A stretch of 64,000 nucleotides of DNA from Theristus sp. LFF4_11 (Eukaryota > Nematoda > Chromadorea > Monhysterida > Xyalidae). The DNA is taken from contig JASANC010002174.1 of NCBI GenBank assembly GCA_030248135.1, forward strand, positions 1 to 64,000, written 5' to 3'. Under the pieces are notes generated by a model. That model was not told the DNA's origin. It worked only from the letters and a program-made list of their open reading frames with translations, and ran no database searches. Made by a program: the position numbers and the translations under genes. The first letter of the stretch is position 1, and each line of letters begins with the position of its first letter. Of this stretch, positions 11,081 through 23,548 are shown piece by piece.

Positions 11081-14000
11081 TCACGAACTGAAACTATCAT
11101 CGTTGTTGTTATTGGAGGCCGCAAGACGCCGAGCAGAGTGATTCGTGGTCAAATCGAGGATGCACCGTTCAACGGAAGCAGAGCTGCGCGTTGCGCTGTC
11201 GCCGGGCGACGACACGCTCGAGGAGGTGTCCATGTGATTGTCGTTGTGCTCGTGCACGTCCACGTCGTACGCCTTGATGGTGAAGCCGGCCGGCTGTGTG
11301 ATCGGGAACATGGGGAACATGAACGGGCTCATGCTCTTGCACGCCTGCACACGCGGGTACTTCGCGTTCGGGCGACGTCCGCGCGGCACACGCGGCGTGG
11401 CCAGCAGCTGCTCGATCGAGAACTGCAGTTGCTTCTTGGTCAGCATCGAGCGGGCGTCGTGGTCGCCGCTGCTGTCGTTGCTGTGCGTGCGGCCGTTCGT
11501 TGGCGGCGGCTTTGCAAACGCTTCACCCGTGCCGCTGACACGGGTCGTTTTCAGCAGCTGACCGTCGACAAAGTCGGCGGTCACAATCGGCTTCAGTCCC
11601 GGCTGCCTCGGGCGTGCGTCCTTTTTGTTCTGGAACGTCGAAGGTTGGTTGTGAATTCTGGCATTTGTTGAAAATTTGCAGTTGACAAAACCAGAAGAAT
11701 AAAAAAGATCAACAAACATCAAAATCAACTCATGTGCGACACCGCTATAGTGGTTATGAGAGAGTGCCAACGAAATCGCCGTGTTTTGAGGCTCACTATG
11801 CAAATCACGTTCATTTTGCTTTTTTCTGTGCTACATTTCAGTGCAATGGCGTGTTTCCTGGCCACTGTCGGTTGGCATTTTCCGTAGCACTTGTGCGACT
11901 CACATCATCAGTCTGTTTTATGACCGGTGTCCCGCTGCATGTCTGCGGATGCGAACTCGCAGCTGGCCGACCGGGCGCTTTGCGGGTGTTCTCCTTTTTG
12001 CGCCATTTCGCGCGACGATTTTGAAACCAGACCTGCAATAAATTTAAAAAAAATTAATTAAGATTTTTTGTTAAATATGTAAAAAATAGTTTTTTATGTG
12101 CAGTCTTTATGCGATTCCTTTTGCCAACTCCTTTAAAAGTTGTTTTCTCCACCAATACCAAACAGTCCAAACAAACTTCATCCATTTTTTGCCTGAGATC
12201 TCATCGGGGATTATAATGGCAAACACAAAAAGGTTCCAATCCGTTTACCGTCCTAAACGATATTCAATCCAGTCGGCCGTCCCAATTTCAGTTATCTCCA
12301 ATCTTTTGTATGTTTTTGGCTGTTTTGTGGCGCTCCGGTGGGAGCGAAGTTTATTGTTTTGTTCCGCCATTTTCTCTGGTGTTACTGTTGTCCACGGTGT
12401 CGTATCCACTTTTGTTCAGCCTCCGCAAGCAAATGTGATCAGCAGATTTGATTATGGCGCGCACGCGGGCGAAAACCAATTTCTCGGTAATGTGAGAGCA
12501 CGCACTTTTCATTGGTGTTTCAGAGTGACAGACAAAACTGCGCTTAAAAACGGTCGAGGTCTTTTTTGTCCTGTAATGCTTGAGAAATAACACAGAAAAA
12601 ACATGCCAATTTGTGCAGACCACAACATTTTGAGCGATTTGCTATCTGGCCATCAATCTTTGGCTAATTCCATGGGATCCTTTCAGTTTCAACCAAAGAA
12701 AACACTAAAAAGCTAATAGAGCAGTGCCCTCTTTGTGTGGCTAGTCTGTATCGGCTCTGATTGCATTTCATTTTGAAACTTGCATTTACTTATTTCAGTT
12801 TCTAAGGTCTGCAGCACTTATAATGGTTTATGGCCTTTGGTACTTACTTGGCTTCGTGTGCCTTGTTTAGCAATGACAGAGGGCCAACGACGAACAGAAA
12901 CAAACAATATAAGATTCGAAAATGATTAGGCTATATTATTTCTTGGTCGAGTCGTGGTGTTTCCCCAATGGCCCACATGGTCTTTAGTTCGTCCGCAACG
13001 TTTCGCTTATCGTGTTATGTATGTTCAATAAGTCAAATATTTAGTGCATGTAACTTAGGCTTGTCTCTCGTTCAAGCGCTCACGTTGATAAATGGGCGAA
13101 TCTTAATCAAATTACACAGAGCACTACTGGCCATAAGCGTTTTGGTCAAGAGTTTAGCTGTACCACAACGTATTTGCGTGTGTACCATACTTAGAAAAGG
13201 ACACTGATATGTACAAAAGTGAAACTTTTAGAGAGTCTGAGTTATTATTATAAGCGGACGGTCTCGGCTTGGATATTGTGTTTTCCATGTGTGATTTCGG
13301 TCTATCCGGACTGCCTAAGTGTGACGTGCGATTGCACTCCTGGGGGATGCGCGAGTCATCCGCAAGTTTTTGACTCGACAATATGTAACGAAATGATCAC
13401 TTATGTTATCCGGCTAGCATTTCGAGGGCTCGATATTGGTTTTTACGGTGCACGTCAGAGAGCGAAAAACGGTGCAGAAGAACGGGTATTATTCAGCCAT
13501 CCATCCGGGCCGCCGTTTTTGTAATCCGTTCGATGGTCAGAAATTCGACTAAGAGCTTTTTGGTGGACGGGAGCGAAATAGAAATTGAGTAGCAAGCGCA
13601 CAGGCGCGCGCAATGATCTGTTCCGCAATATGAATTATGCACGTTCAATAAAAATAACCACGTTATTTGGTGCAACAATTTTTTTTGACTGCACTTTAGT
13701 TTTCCAGTAGAAACTATCAGAAGAAAAGCAATCTCACGCCAATAATAATCGGATACAGAAGGAAAAACAATACAATGGCGCAACTGCGAACAAATTCGTC
13801 AACGTCAAATTTACTGTCCATGATGGCGAACAAAATATGGCGCATTCGCAAGTGGCACATGCGCAAATAGATTGACTGCAACGAATTTATATTGTTGGCT
13901 ACATTTGACGTCGCCCGGAGATAATCGAGTTCAGAAAGAATCAAGATGGGGTATCATGGGGTACGGTAGAGAAAAACAGCACGTTTGCCGCTAGCAGCAG

Positions 14001-15128
14001 AGAATTTTTGAATGTTGATAATAGACGCTCCGATGACCACAAAGAATTGCAACACAAAAAAAAGTAAAATCAAACAATCAATTTACGCCAATCTAAAATT
14101 GTTGTAAACGACAATAGTCAGCGACTCAACTGAACACTAGATAACAAGCAAATCGAACCTGAACAGTCGATGTATGCTGAAGCTAAACAGACGCGCATAT
14201 ACATTGTATTTCAGCACATCACTTTTGTTCACTATATAATTGCCTGCCAATTCACTGCGATTAACATACAAACGAGCTATACAAACAGCTTAGTTCAAGA
14301 TTGTGTATAAAAGATGAAATAAAAAAAACAATGATCAAGAACAACTGCAGCCAACCTGAACTCTGCTCTCGAGCAAGTCGAGCCTGAGTGCGAGTGCCTC
14401 GCGCATGAACACATCCGGATAGTGGCTTGCTTCGAACGCAGCTTCCAGCTGCTCCAATTGCCATGCCGTGAAATTCGTTCTCGTACGCCGACGCTTGCCG
14501 TCGCCACTGGTGCCGCTGCCTTTCACGCCACTCGCGCTGTCGTCACCGCAAACGGATTCTGAAACAAATGTGATTCGTGTTTGCGGGTTTGCACGGTTGC
14601 ACGGAATTCAGCGAATCGGACTGAAATCAAGAACCTGGATCAGCTAGTAAAAGAAAAGTCATTCGCAGACGTTTGAACATTGAAATCCAAAGCTACACCG
14701 ACAATTGCCGAAGTAGTCCAGGTGATCACCAGTGATCTTTCGATCTGATCAACTGACTGGCAAACATTGCCACCTGTTATTCTGTTGTGCTCGCCTCGCC
14801 GCCAGCAGCACTGACCTGCGCCGCTGTCACTTTTGTTGGCGTCCCTGTCGCCATCAGCGTCACCGGGCAGCCTCGTCTCGCCCGTCACTTGTTGCAACGC
14901 CGATTGCAGGCCTCCACCGCCACTGGCACCCGTTTGGCGTCCTGCTGCCCCGGTGGCGCCTGCATTCGCTGTTGTGCCCGCGTTTGTGTTCGTCGCATTC
15001 AACTGCGCCGTCGGGATGGCCGTGAATGCGTCGACGAGCCCAGAGCGATTGTTGCGCCAGCACTGCTGCCACAGCTGCTGCAGACTCACGGTGGCTGTGC
15101 CCGTCGGCGAGAACATGGTGCAGTTCAC
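11081..15128 (-). CDS. unc-4: UNC-4/UNCX paired-like homeodomain transcription factor
   Basis: This is a nuclear DNA-binding repressor; UNC-4 in C. elegans specifies motor-neuron connectivity. Four exons: 15128-14816, 14558-14356, 12032-11904, 11629-11081, giving 397 codons. The homeodomain is split after ..LLESRVQ and resumes [14 protein letters not shown], the classic intron position of paired-like homeoboxes. Helix 1-2 sequence [11 protein letters not shown] then [17 protein letters not shown] and the trailing [14 protein letters not shown] match the UNCX family specifically, more closely than other paired-like classes. The C-terminal exon carries FSIEQLLA, an eh1-type Groucho-binding octapeptide, in line with repressor function. 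The N-terminal exon is Ala/Gly/Thr-rich and unconserved; Met1 or Met5 (MFSPTG) could start. Intron 2 is 2.3 kb and holds no recognised gene. Confidence 0.93.
12033..14355. other. Large intron inside the unc-4 homeobox
   Basis: This 2.3-kb intron interrupts the homeodomain. It is AT-rich, without obvious tandem repeats or foldback elements. A 164-codon plus-strand open frame at 12096-12590 has no recognisable domain and is not called as a gene. In this family such introns can hold regulatory DNA, but nothing here identifies one. Confidence 0.5.
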
Positions 15129-18100
15129 GGGGGCTACGTTTCAGGAATGTCCGGGCACTACCAATTGCACTGTCTTGATAATCGTTGTCAATTACAGTTG
15201 AATTTATCTTTGATCCGTTTATGACCAACAATCAAAACTGGCTACCACAATCATCAACATTTAGCACACTCGAATCAAGAGAGCAGGCACGCACACAAAC
15301 ACGATGAAGTCATCAAGCACAGACGAGTGCCAGCTAATAGTAAATAAATAAACACGCCACCCACTACGCGTCCCTGTGCCTCGATCGCAGCCAATCAGCG
15401 TGCAGCAGCTTACCGTGGCTCATGCGCAAGCTTGACGCCAGCTGCATACAATGCAGCCCAGCCTTGTGGGAGAACTGCGCTGCCCCGCCCCGCCCACCCT
15501 CATTTCATTGAAATTTCATGCTGCACGTGTTCACATTTCTCAAAATAAGCAAACACACAGATCATTTGCATGGTAATCGCGACTGGGAATTGAATGAGCG
15601 ACAACAGTGGAGCTGTAATATAAAAATGCGCCAAAACTGCGCGCGCGCGAGAAATTAATGAATCTAATATGATAACAATTGAGAGTGGTTTTTAATGTAA
15701 TGTTTTTCTTTATATTTTCTGCGTTTTCACTCAGTTTTTTCATCGATGGATTTCAGTAATTTATGATATTGGGGTGCGTAGAGTAGGGTGGCTATAATGC
15801 CAATTGGCGCTTGGAATTGATATTTGTTATGATTTACAAGCTGACTCAGTTTTAGATTTTACAGTTTGAAAATTCGCGCACGCGTTGACAGCCGTGTGAT
15901 GACCGTAAACAGATTATAACAATCACTTGCGATTCATATTATATTCGTCAACGATATGATTATGGCGGAATTTTCCGCAGTTTTGATTTAAATCGAATTT
16001 GGTAAGGCCAGCTGGTGTTGTGGCCGATGAACTGTTGTTTCAACAAAAGAAAATTGATTTTTTTAAATCACATAAACTGATTCGTACATGACGTGTGTAT
16101 GTGACGCACCAAAAAACAATAAAAAGTAAAATCACATTCCAAAATTTCTCAAAAAAATTCAACTGTGTGCAGTGAACAATTTGCTTGGTGTACTGTAGTG
16201 CAGCCAACATATGCGCACACGTTTACCGCATTTGTTCGAAAGTGTGGCAGTCCATAGATCACAGCCGTCGATTGGACGCCGCAGCGTGCCGCAGAAATTG
16301 AATCGACTATCCAATTTTACTGCGCGCCAATTTTTCGTCGCTTTATATCTATTTTCTAGCACCGAACCGGTCATACACCAATTGACACTTGGCAATCCAT
16401 CAGTGTGTGAGAGCGTGAACGTCACACAATTTGTGCCAATCGTTTTCTCGAGCCGTTCAACAAATGTTTCGTAAACGACTTTTGTGCACCAGTTTTCAGT
16501 TGAAATGTGAGACAAACGAGCGAAAATGGCTTTACTCCGAGAGTTTCTTTATTCGATCTGTATAAACGTTGTGCATTTCATCTACAGTTTCTCGGCGACC
16601 GCAAGTTAATTTGTGTTCTGTGCTGAATGCAAACATACAGGACCGTTGTTTGCGCGATGGCACGTCCAAATTGCCTGTCAACATCAGCGCGGCACGATAA
16701 AAAAAAATAAAGTGCAGTGCCGGAACGGAAAAACATATTAATATAAGCCGAGTGCACTGTAGCCCCCATTCAGTGTGGTGACGCCCGGGGGGTACGGTGG
16801 CCGTCAGAAGGCGTTCCGTTTTGCAATATGAAATTTTGGTGCTTGAGAAAATTCGATTCTCTGCTGGTCTGACGCTCTGCTGTTCTCATCTGGCACATTG
16901 TTTCGTAATAGCTCGATGGGTGTGTGTCGTGTGTATGCAGTGCACATATGTATATCGCGGATGAATATCAAAAACAAATAAGAAAAGCCAATTTTCAAAT
17001 AAAATGCCCGATCTATATTCCCTTATGCGAAATATATACTGCATATAATCTAAATAAGATCTGCACCGTATTGAATTTCGAGCACCGCCATGAAAACTAA
17101 CATGAACACATGAGCTTCTAAAAGACTGTTGCACACGCGCGTTCGCAAAGTCGTGGCCGCGTTTTAGTTGAATCCCGATCGCAATTTGGAGTTCTGCCAC
17201 GTTCCCGAGGGTCGTTTGCACACAGAAGTGTCATTTCAAGTGATATCTTGGCGTTTAATTTCGTTCTCTTAAAATTCGATCATGACATCAACATTGAGTG
17301 GGGCAAAAGTGAACGCCACTATGGACGGGTCCATGCCGTTTTTTCAGATCAGAAACAATAATGCTTTTATAACTTTTTTAAAGTTACTTCGTAAAGTTTT
17401 CCTCCTAGTTAGATTTAAATGTTGGTAACACAGTTATTTCTGCAGCTTGATCATGAATTTCGAGGGAAAGAGACTCCGATGTGAAGACAAACACTCTGCT
17501 TTGAACATCATTGTTAATTTTCCGACAAAACACTGCAAGATCGAGTGTATTTGTTTGGACCAGAACAACCTTGACGATATCGTTTACAAATGCAATCAAT
17601 TGTGTGTGAACGAGCTGTCGTCTTCATGGTTGGTTGGCCAATTAACAACAGACGCACTAAAGACCAGTAAGCACCAGATATAAAGCCAGTTTAATATGAC
17701 CACAGCACATCAACGCCACACACATCGCAAATCTGTGCCGGCGCTCTTAATGCCGATCACTTTCTCAAGGGCCTGTGCGTCCGTTCAATCTGTCGTCCAG
17801 AGGCCGCCATGAATTTCCGTTTCATAACTGCTCTCTGTCTGCTGCTCTTCTTGTGTTTCCTTCCAAGAATGAAGTGAATGGGTTTGCATGATTAGATTAC
17901 TCCAGGATATCTGCGTTTGTTTATTTTTGTTTTCATATTATTATTACTGCTGTGCATGTTAACAAATGACCATACACCACTCCAAATCCCATTGCCGCGA
18001 CACACTTTTAAAAATAATGATGATCTCTAACTGAATCAATACACACACCAGCCCGCGACTCATATTAAATATGATAATTGCATAATGAACTGAGTGTGAT

Positions 18101-20399
18101 ATTCTGTGATTTTGCCGAGTGTACATACGTTCTCCTTGAAGACGCAGCCTCTCAGGGTCTAACGGTATATTGGGCAAATTTGAATAAGTGAGAAACGCAC
18201 AGATGTGATCGCGATTCTAGTGGCCGATTAATTCTGACGTACAAGGATTTATCAAGAGCTTATAAATAGTTTCATATGCCCGAAAGCTAATGAATCGTAA
18301 AGACTGCGCGCCATTTTTTCGCGTTTATTTATTTTGTTTTTGTTGTCTTTTCATGAGTGCCGCTCGTTTCACTGCTTGTGGAATTTTGTTGGCTTGGCTA
18401 TAATCAGACACGATCGAGAATTGGAAAACGGGTCACAAATTTGGGACAATCGCACTAATCTGTACTGAAAAACACAACCGTCACACATGTAAAATTTACA
18501 CACATCAACTTTATTATTTCAAACTTTCTCGACCCACAAAAACCACGAACATGTTTCGTATATTAGCAGCTGTTTTTTGCTGACCGTTTGAATTTGAATC
18601 GGCATGAAAACGGCAAGTTCCCAGGTGAATAATAAATCAGTTCAGTTAGAAAAAACTAGCCACTCACAGTCAAATGCAGACCCCAAGCGTGTTAATAACA
18701 TTGAAAAAACTCCGCCACAAATCCGCACAAACAAGCGCTAGATTGTTTTTGTTAGCCCAAAGTGATCAACCAACACTGAAAAACTGAACATTTTTATTTT
18801 GAAAAAAAGGCAAAACCCGATTGCGATACAGAAGATTGAATGAATTTTTGTGCTCATTCAGTCCAAGCCATAACAACCAACAAAGAACAAAAGCGAACAA
18901 GGAAAAATTCAAAGCGATCATTTTTTTATGCCAAAATAATTTTTAGCTTATATTCGAGTTCACAAACTCAACATTGCAAAACGAAATCAGAGGCATGCTA
19001 TTTTGTGGCAGATAACGGTGCTTTTTGTGTTGCGACTTTTTCTGTTTTCATGTTCCGTTCATTGTGTATGCGGTCATGAATGAATCTAAATTTAATAAAA
19101 AAATGTTTTGGGGGCAACCATATGTTTTGTTAATGTCAAAAAAGTCTGTACCATTTACATGAGCGAGTCTGACTTTTTGTATTACTCTGCATTTACTGTG
19201 AACATAAATTTTGCATGAACAGTACAACCTCAGTGCCAGATTAGATCTTATTGTGGAATGTTTTGACTTGCGTTTAACATCAACACTACACATGTTCAAC
19301 AAAACAGAGAACTTTTAAATAAAAAACCGAGAAAAACCAACACATTACCTTTCGTTAACACACGGTACGCCATTGTTGAATGACACTAAATGGAGAAAAT
19401 AAAAGTTAACAAACACGGGGACTGACTGTGCTTTTACTGGAAATTCTCAAGCATTATAACTGGCGACGTTAATAAGACAAACTCAAAATGCAGCGTTTTT
19501 CTGTTTGATCAAAAATTGATTTTAACATGTAAACGGAGTTAATTGTGCAGAAAAAAATGGAGCACATGTAAACTGTGTCTTGATTTGTAGAAGATTGATT
19601 GCCACGGCCTGTACACCGCAACCAAGTACAGTGCATAAAGAAAGTTCATCAAAAACATTTATATTTCAAACTTATTTGCGTACGGATTTAAACAATGATA
19701 AACAATCAGAAAAAGTAATCGTGAAACCAATGGGAAACCGTGCAAAAAAACTGTCACGCGCTGTCGCCCTGTCTTCGAGGGGCCAATGCATTTTATAGGT
19801 TAAACGGGCGATTGAATTAAAACACAGTCATAATAGAGCGCTCGCTTATTCCAAAACGATAAAAACAGTATCGCGCCTGTTTTTCTAACAATCATGAATT
19901 ACGTTAATTGAAACGATCCGTATCGCAAGGTCGCACAGCATACGCAATTGCGTGCGATAGAACCACTGAGCGGCGACAAAACAATTCACACACTCATTGA
20001 TTTTGACCTGGTTAAGACCAACGACGGTCCGTATAATCGTTGTATTCTTGAAATGACAATACTTTAGTTGGTCGATTTGTTTGGATGCAATTTTGTTATA
20101 ATAATCCAAATCCACTGTGCACTGTAGTTGCATAATATATTGTCTCACTAACTCAGTTACTAATAAATTTGGCTTTTTTATTTTTTAATTTTATTGTCAA
20201 AGTGTGCACATCGCGCCTATTCGTGCTGCTTGCTAGTTGCTTACGTTGCAAGCTGACACTCGGCCAAAGTCCAATCATGAACACATGCACACATGCACAC
20301 GGAACGGCTGCGTGTGAAGCACAAATGCACGCAACTCACAAATCCGCACCACGTTTACACTTGTAGATTCTCGTGACTCAAAAACATGCAGTATTATTG
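15129..20399. other. Long intergenic region upstream of unc-4
   Basis: About 5.3 kb of mostly AT-rich DNA lies between the unc-4 start and the satellite block. The GC-richer stretch just upstream of unc-4 (about 15360-15510) with palindromic GC motifs may be part of its promoter. No multi-exon gene could be built. The only candidate of note is the tiny hydrophobic open frame at 17809. Confidence 0.45.
17809..17877 (+). other. Signal-peptide-like mini-ORF or first exon
   Basis: GCCGCC directly precedes an ATG (a strong initiation context) that opens a 22-codon frame. It encodes a short basic N-terminus and a leucine/cysteine/phenylalanine-rich hydrophobic stretch (ITALCLLLFLCFL), as in a secretory signal. 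A GT at the frame end (GAA|GTGAATG) could be a splice donor, making this the first exon of a small secreted protein. No second exon was identified, so the gene is unproven. Confidence 0.25.
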
Positions 20400-21030
20400 C
20401 ACACATGAACACGTGCATACACAGCAGCACAGAGTACAGAGCACTAGCATAACGCACATAGCACGCAACACTAGCACAGCGCACACAGCACATAGTATTA
20501 GCAAAGTGTCTACAGCACAAAACACACAGCACTAGCACGGCACACGCAGCACACACTGTAGCAAGGCACGGCTGCACAAAGCACTGACACAGTGTAGACA
20601 GCACACATGCAGCACTAGCATAGTGTACACAGCACACTTCACTAGCACAGAGCACGCAGCACATAATTGTAGCACTAGAACAGTGCAAACAGCACAGAAG
20701 CAGTAGCACAGCGCACGCACTTGTGCAAGGCACATATGCGCACAGCACTGGCACAGCGCACACCGCACAAAGCACTAGCACAGTGTGCATAGCACATATC
20801 ACAATGTATTCAGAACAAAAGCACCCAGAACTAGCACAGCACACAGAACACAGAACACATAGCGCACAGCACTAGCACTGAGCACATAACACAGCGTTCA
20901 CAACACAAAAGCACCCAGCACTAGCACCGCGCACACAGCACACACACTGTGACACGGCACGACTGCACGCACACAGCACATGTATACAATCTAACACGGT
21001 TACACACACAGCACGGCACGACTGCACGTG
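20400..21030. repeat. Degenerate satellite of CACTAGCACAG units
   Basis: About 600 bp consists of diverged repeats around AGCACTAGCACAG and GCACACAGCACA, with irregular unit length. It ends about 90 bp before the collagen start codon. Reverse-strand frames through it read as cysteine/alanine/valine-rich artefacts. Confidence 0.8.
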
Positions 21031-21121
21031 ATAGATCGCACAGCTGCAGGGTGGTAAATGGCAGTGCACTGGCTTAGCGGTTGTCACTAACAACAACAAA
21101 ACGTTGCTGCTCAGAGGCGCC

Positions 21122-23009
21122 ATGGATGTCGACAAGTATTTATCGAGCAGACGAGTGGCGTTCTGTGCGACCGTGTTCAGCACAGTGACCGCGTTGGCCT
21201 GCGTCGTCTCGCTGCCGTTGTTCTACCATCACATGCAACGTGTGCGCTCAGTGATGCTCAGCGAAGTGGAACATTGCAAAGTTGGTCGCCATGTTCACAA
21301 CATAAAACCAGAAAGCGGCCATTTTATTGCCTGTCTGATCGTTTTTACGAAACCAGATGCAAACGCGCGACACGTGGCGACAAATCATGGCGGTCGAGGC
21401 ATCGCAGAAGCCGCGCGGCAAACGCGATCAACACGGAGGTGGCCACTACGGGCCCAGTATGGCGCTGATCGCATCGCCACCGCAACTGGCCGCTGGCGCA
21501 TGTCAGTGAACTTGGTCGCTTGATTGTGACACTGGCTTATGTAACTCAGTTGCGAGCTGTGCAACGTTCAGACTGTGTATTGTTCCTGCGCAACATTTCC
21601 ATTGACTCTTGCAGGTTGCACCTGCAGTCAAGGTCCCCCAGGTCTGCCCGGCAAACGCGGTGCACCAGGAAATCCAGGTGAACGCTATGACAAAACTCAA
21701 TGACTGCACCGATGTGACAGTTGCACATCAAACACGAATGGTAATGTGGATTTTGAACAGGCAAACCCGGCTCGAACGGTGAGCCCGGCCGCGACGGTCG
21801 CCCAGGCACCATTCTGCCGAAAACTGATCCAAGTGAAACCGCCTGTCAGATGGCACGTGTTTTTCAAACGATTCAGTTTACTGTTTTTCTAACAAGCTTC
21901 CCTTGATCGTATTTGCAATGAGAATTTGCAAACAATAATGATCCTGGCTTTTCAGTGTCCACCAGGACCACCTGGTCCACCTGGCCTGCCCGGCGCAAAG
22001 GGACTCACCGGACCGGCTGGGTGAGTTTGGTTTGATGCCAGATGACGACTGTCCTGCAAGTTCTCAGTTCTTTCAGTTACTTTCAAACATTAAAACTGTT
22101 TTCAGGAAACCAGGCCAAGACGGCAATCCGGGATTGCCCGGTCGCAATGGACCGCAGGGACCGGAAGGCATTCGTGGTCCACCGGGTAAACCAGGCCCGA
22201 AGGGACCAAGGGGCAATCCAGGAAAAGTGGGTTGCACTGCAAATTTTTTTGTGATTCCGAAATCAAATCGGCTTTCTGTTTTGGAACTTGATAACTTTTA
22301 ACTGATTAGGTTTCAACAATACTTGACTTGAACTGCCCATTCAGGTTCTGAACGGCGCACCGCCTGGCCCGCCTGGTCCACCAGGGCCGCCGGGTCCGAG
22401 AGGACCCCGAGGCGCCCGCGGTTAGTTCTGACCGTTTTTTTATTAGCTATTGACTCTTTTTCTTTATTCTTGAACGATGTTGTCTTTCGAACTGTTTGAC
22501 AAACCGCACAAAACAATCTTGGTTGTTAGGATACGACGGCAACCCCGGACCTCAAGGCCTACCGGGACCACGCGGTCCGCCTGGAGAACGGTAAGGCAAC
22601 TATGGTTTTGAGCACATGTTCCCAACATTACTGGTCTATTATTGCCATCTGCACGTCAATCACACGTGCCACCCTATTTTGCAGAGGGCCTGAAGGACCA
22701 CCTGGTTTAATGGGACCAGAAGGACCGCGAGGACCACAGGGCGCCGAAGGTGATTGATGATTGTGCCTGCCTGATTGATGATCTTTGCAAGCCTTGGACA
22801 ATTTTAACCGATCAACATGTTTTGCAGGAAGCTGTGACCACTGCCCGGGCGGGCCAGCGATCGCGTCCGAGCAAAACCCAGTGGACGTTGGCTACCAGGC
22901 GCCACCGCCACAGTACGGCCAAGGGGCACAAGGAGGTGGCGGCTATGGCGACTACGGCGGAGGGGCACCGATTGAGCGAGCAGGCTTGGATGGAGGATAC
23001 GGAAAATAG
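21122..23009 (+). CDS. Nematode cuticle collagen
   Basis: This is a structural protein of the extracellular cuticle. Ten exons: 21122-21280, 21357-21501, 21615-21677, 21761-21852, 21956-22020, 22106-22226, 22345-22420, 22530-22590, 22685-22749, 22828-23009; 342 codons, usual for the family. Residues 1-50 hold the cuticle-collagen N domain with a hydrophobic membrane-crossing segment ([20 protein letters not shown]). KPRGKR is the furin/BLI-4-type processing site. Then come [10 protein letters not shown], a first short Gly-X-Y block, a cysteine-containing break ([15 protein letters not shown]), a main Gly-X-Y block, and a tail with CDHCPGG and a Gly/Tyr-rich end. Exon 4 seems to use a GC donor (ATG|GCACGT), because no GT donor gives the phase that exon 5 needs; an alternative join that drops the break cannot be excluded. 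Confidence 0.93.
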
Positions 23010-23548
23010 TTTCTCTGCAACCTCGCCACTGGACATTCCGATTCGTTGTTGGCACTTTAAAATAGAAAATTTAGCAGTAGTTTTCAAATTTTTCGCCAAT
23101 TCACTATTCTTCTGCCAATTTCCGTAGCTAATTTTGTAATTAATGTTAGTTGAAACTGTTGTATTCAATTTTTCAAATTGTTATGTTCTTTGCACTCAGG
23201 TTCTGATCATTTCAACTTTTCATGTTGTAGATTGCACCAATTTGAGAGTAATGCCATTTTGAGAGTTTCATTTCATATTCAACCGTCATCGTCAAAGGAC
23301 AATAAATAATTTCAAGTCTTTGACAACGGCGGCTCCACTGCTTTTTTGTAACCTCTTACATTCATTAGTTGCGAAAAGAAAGATAGCCGAAGTCGGATTT
23401 ATTTGTGCAGTTTAGTTAGATGCACTCTGAACAGACACACAAAGCGTGCACAACAGTAAACCAATCAGAGTGTACGGGAGGGCCAGCAAAATTACACATG
23501 TCCAATTACAAAACACAATTCCACCAAAAACCGCGGAAAACTGCCGAA
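23010..23548. other. Convergent spacer between collagen and WDR83
   Basis: The collagen gene ends rightward and WDR83 ends leftward. AATAAATAA near 23300 is a plausible collagen polyadenylation signal. Nothing else is recognised. Confidence 0.5.

Noticed and set aside
12096..12590. A 164-codon plus-strand frame inside the unc-4 homeobox intron
   Set aside because: It has no recognisable domain or splice partners, and its composition is like that of surrounding intron sequence; judged a chance frame.
16525..16608. A 27-codon hydrophobic plus-strand frame beginning MALLREFL, considered as a membrane micropeptide
   Set aside because: It does not match any micropeptide I know and there is no supporting signal beyond the ATG context.
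17959..18177. A minus-strand mini-exon (NIPLDPERLRLQGE) with a GTATGT donor
   Set aside because: It is a single short frame in AT-rich DNA with no partner exons or recognised family.
20275..20844. A 189-codon minus-strand cysteine-rich frame
   Set aside because: It is a translation of degenerate satellite units; there is no initiation context, splice sites or domain, and the same motifs read open in another frame.
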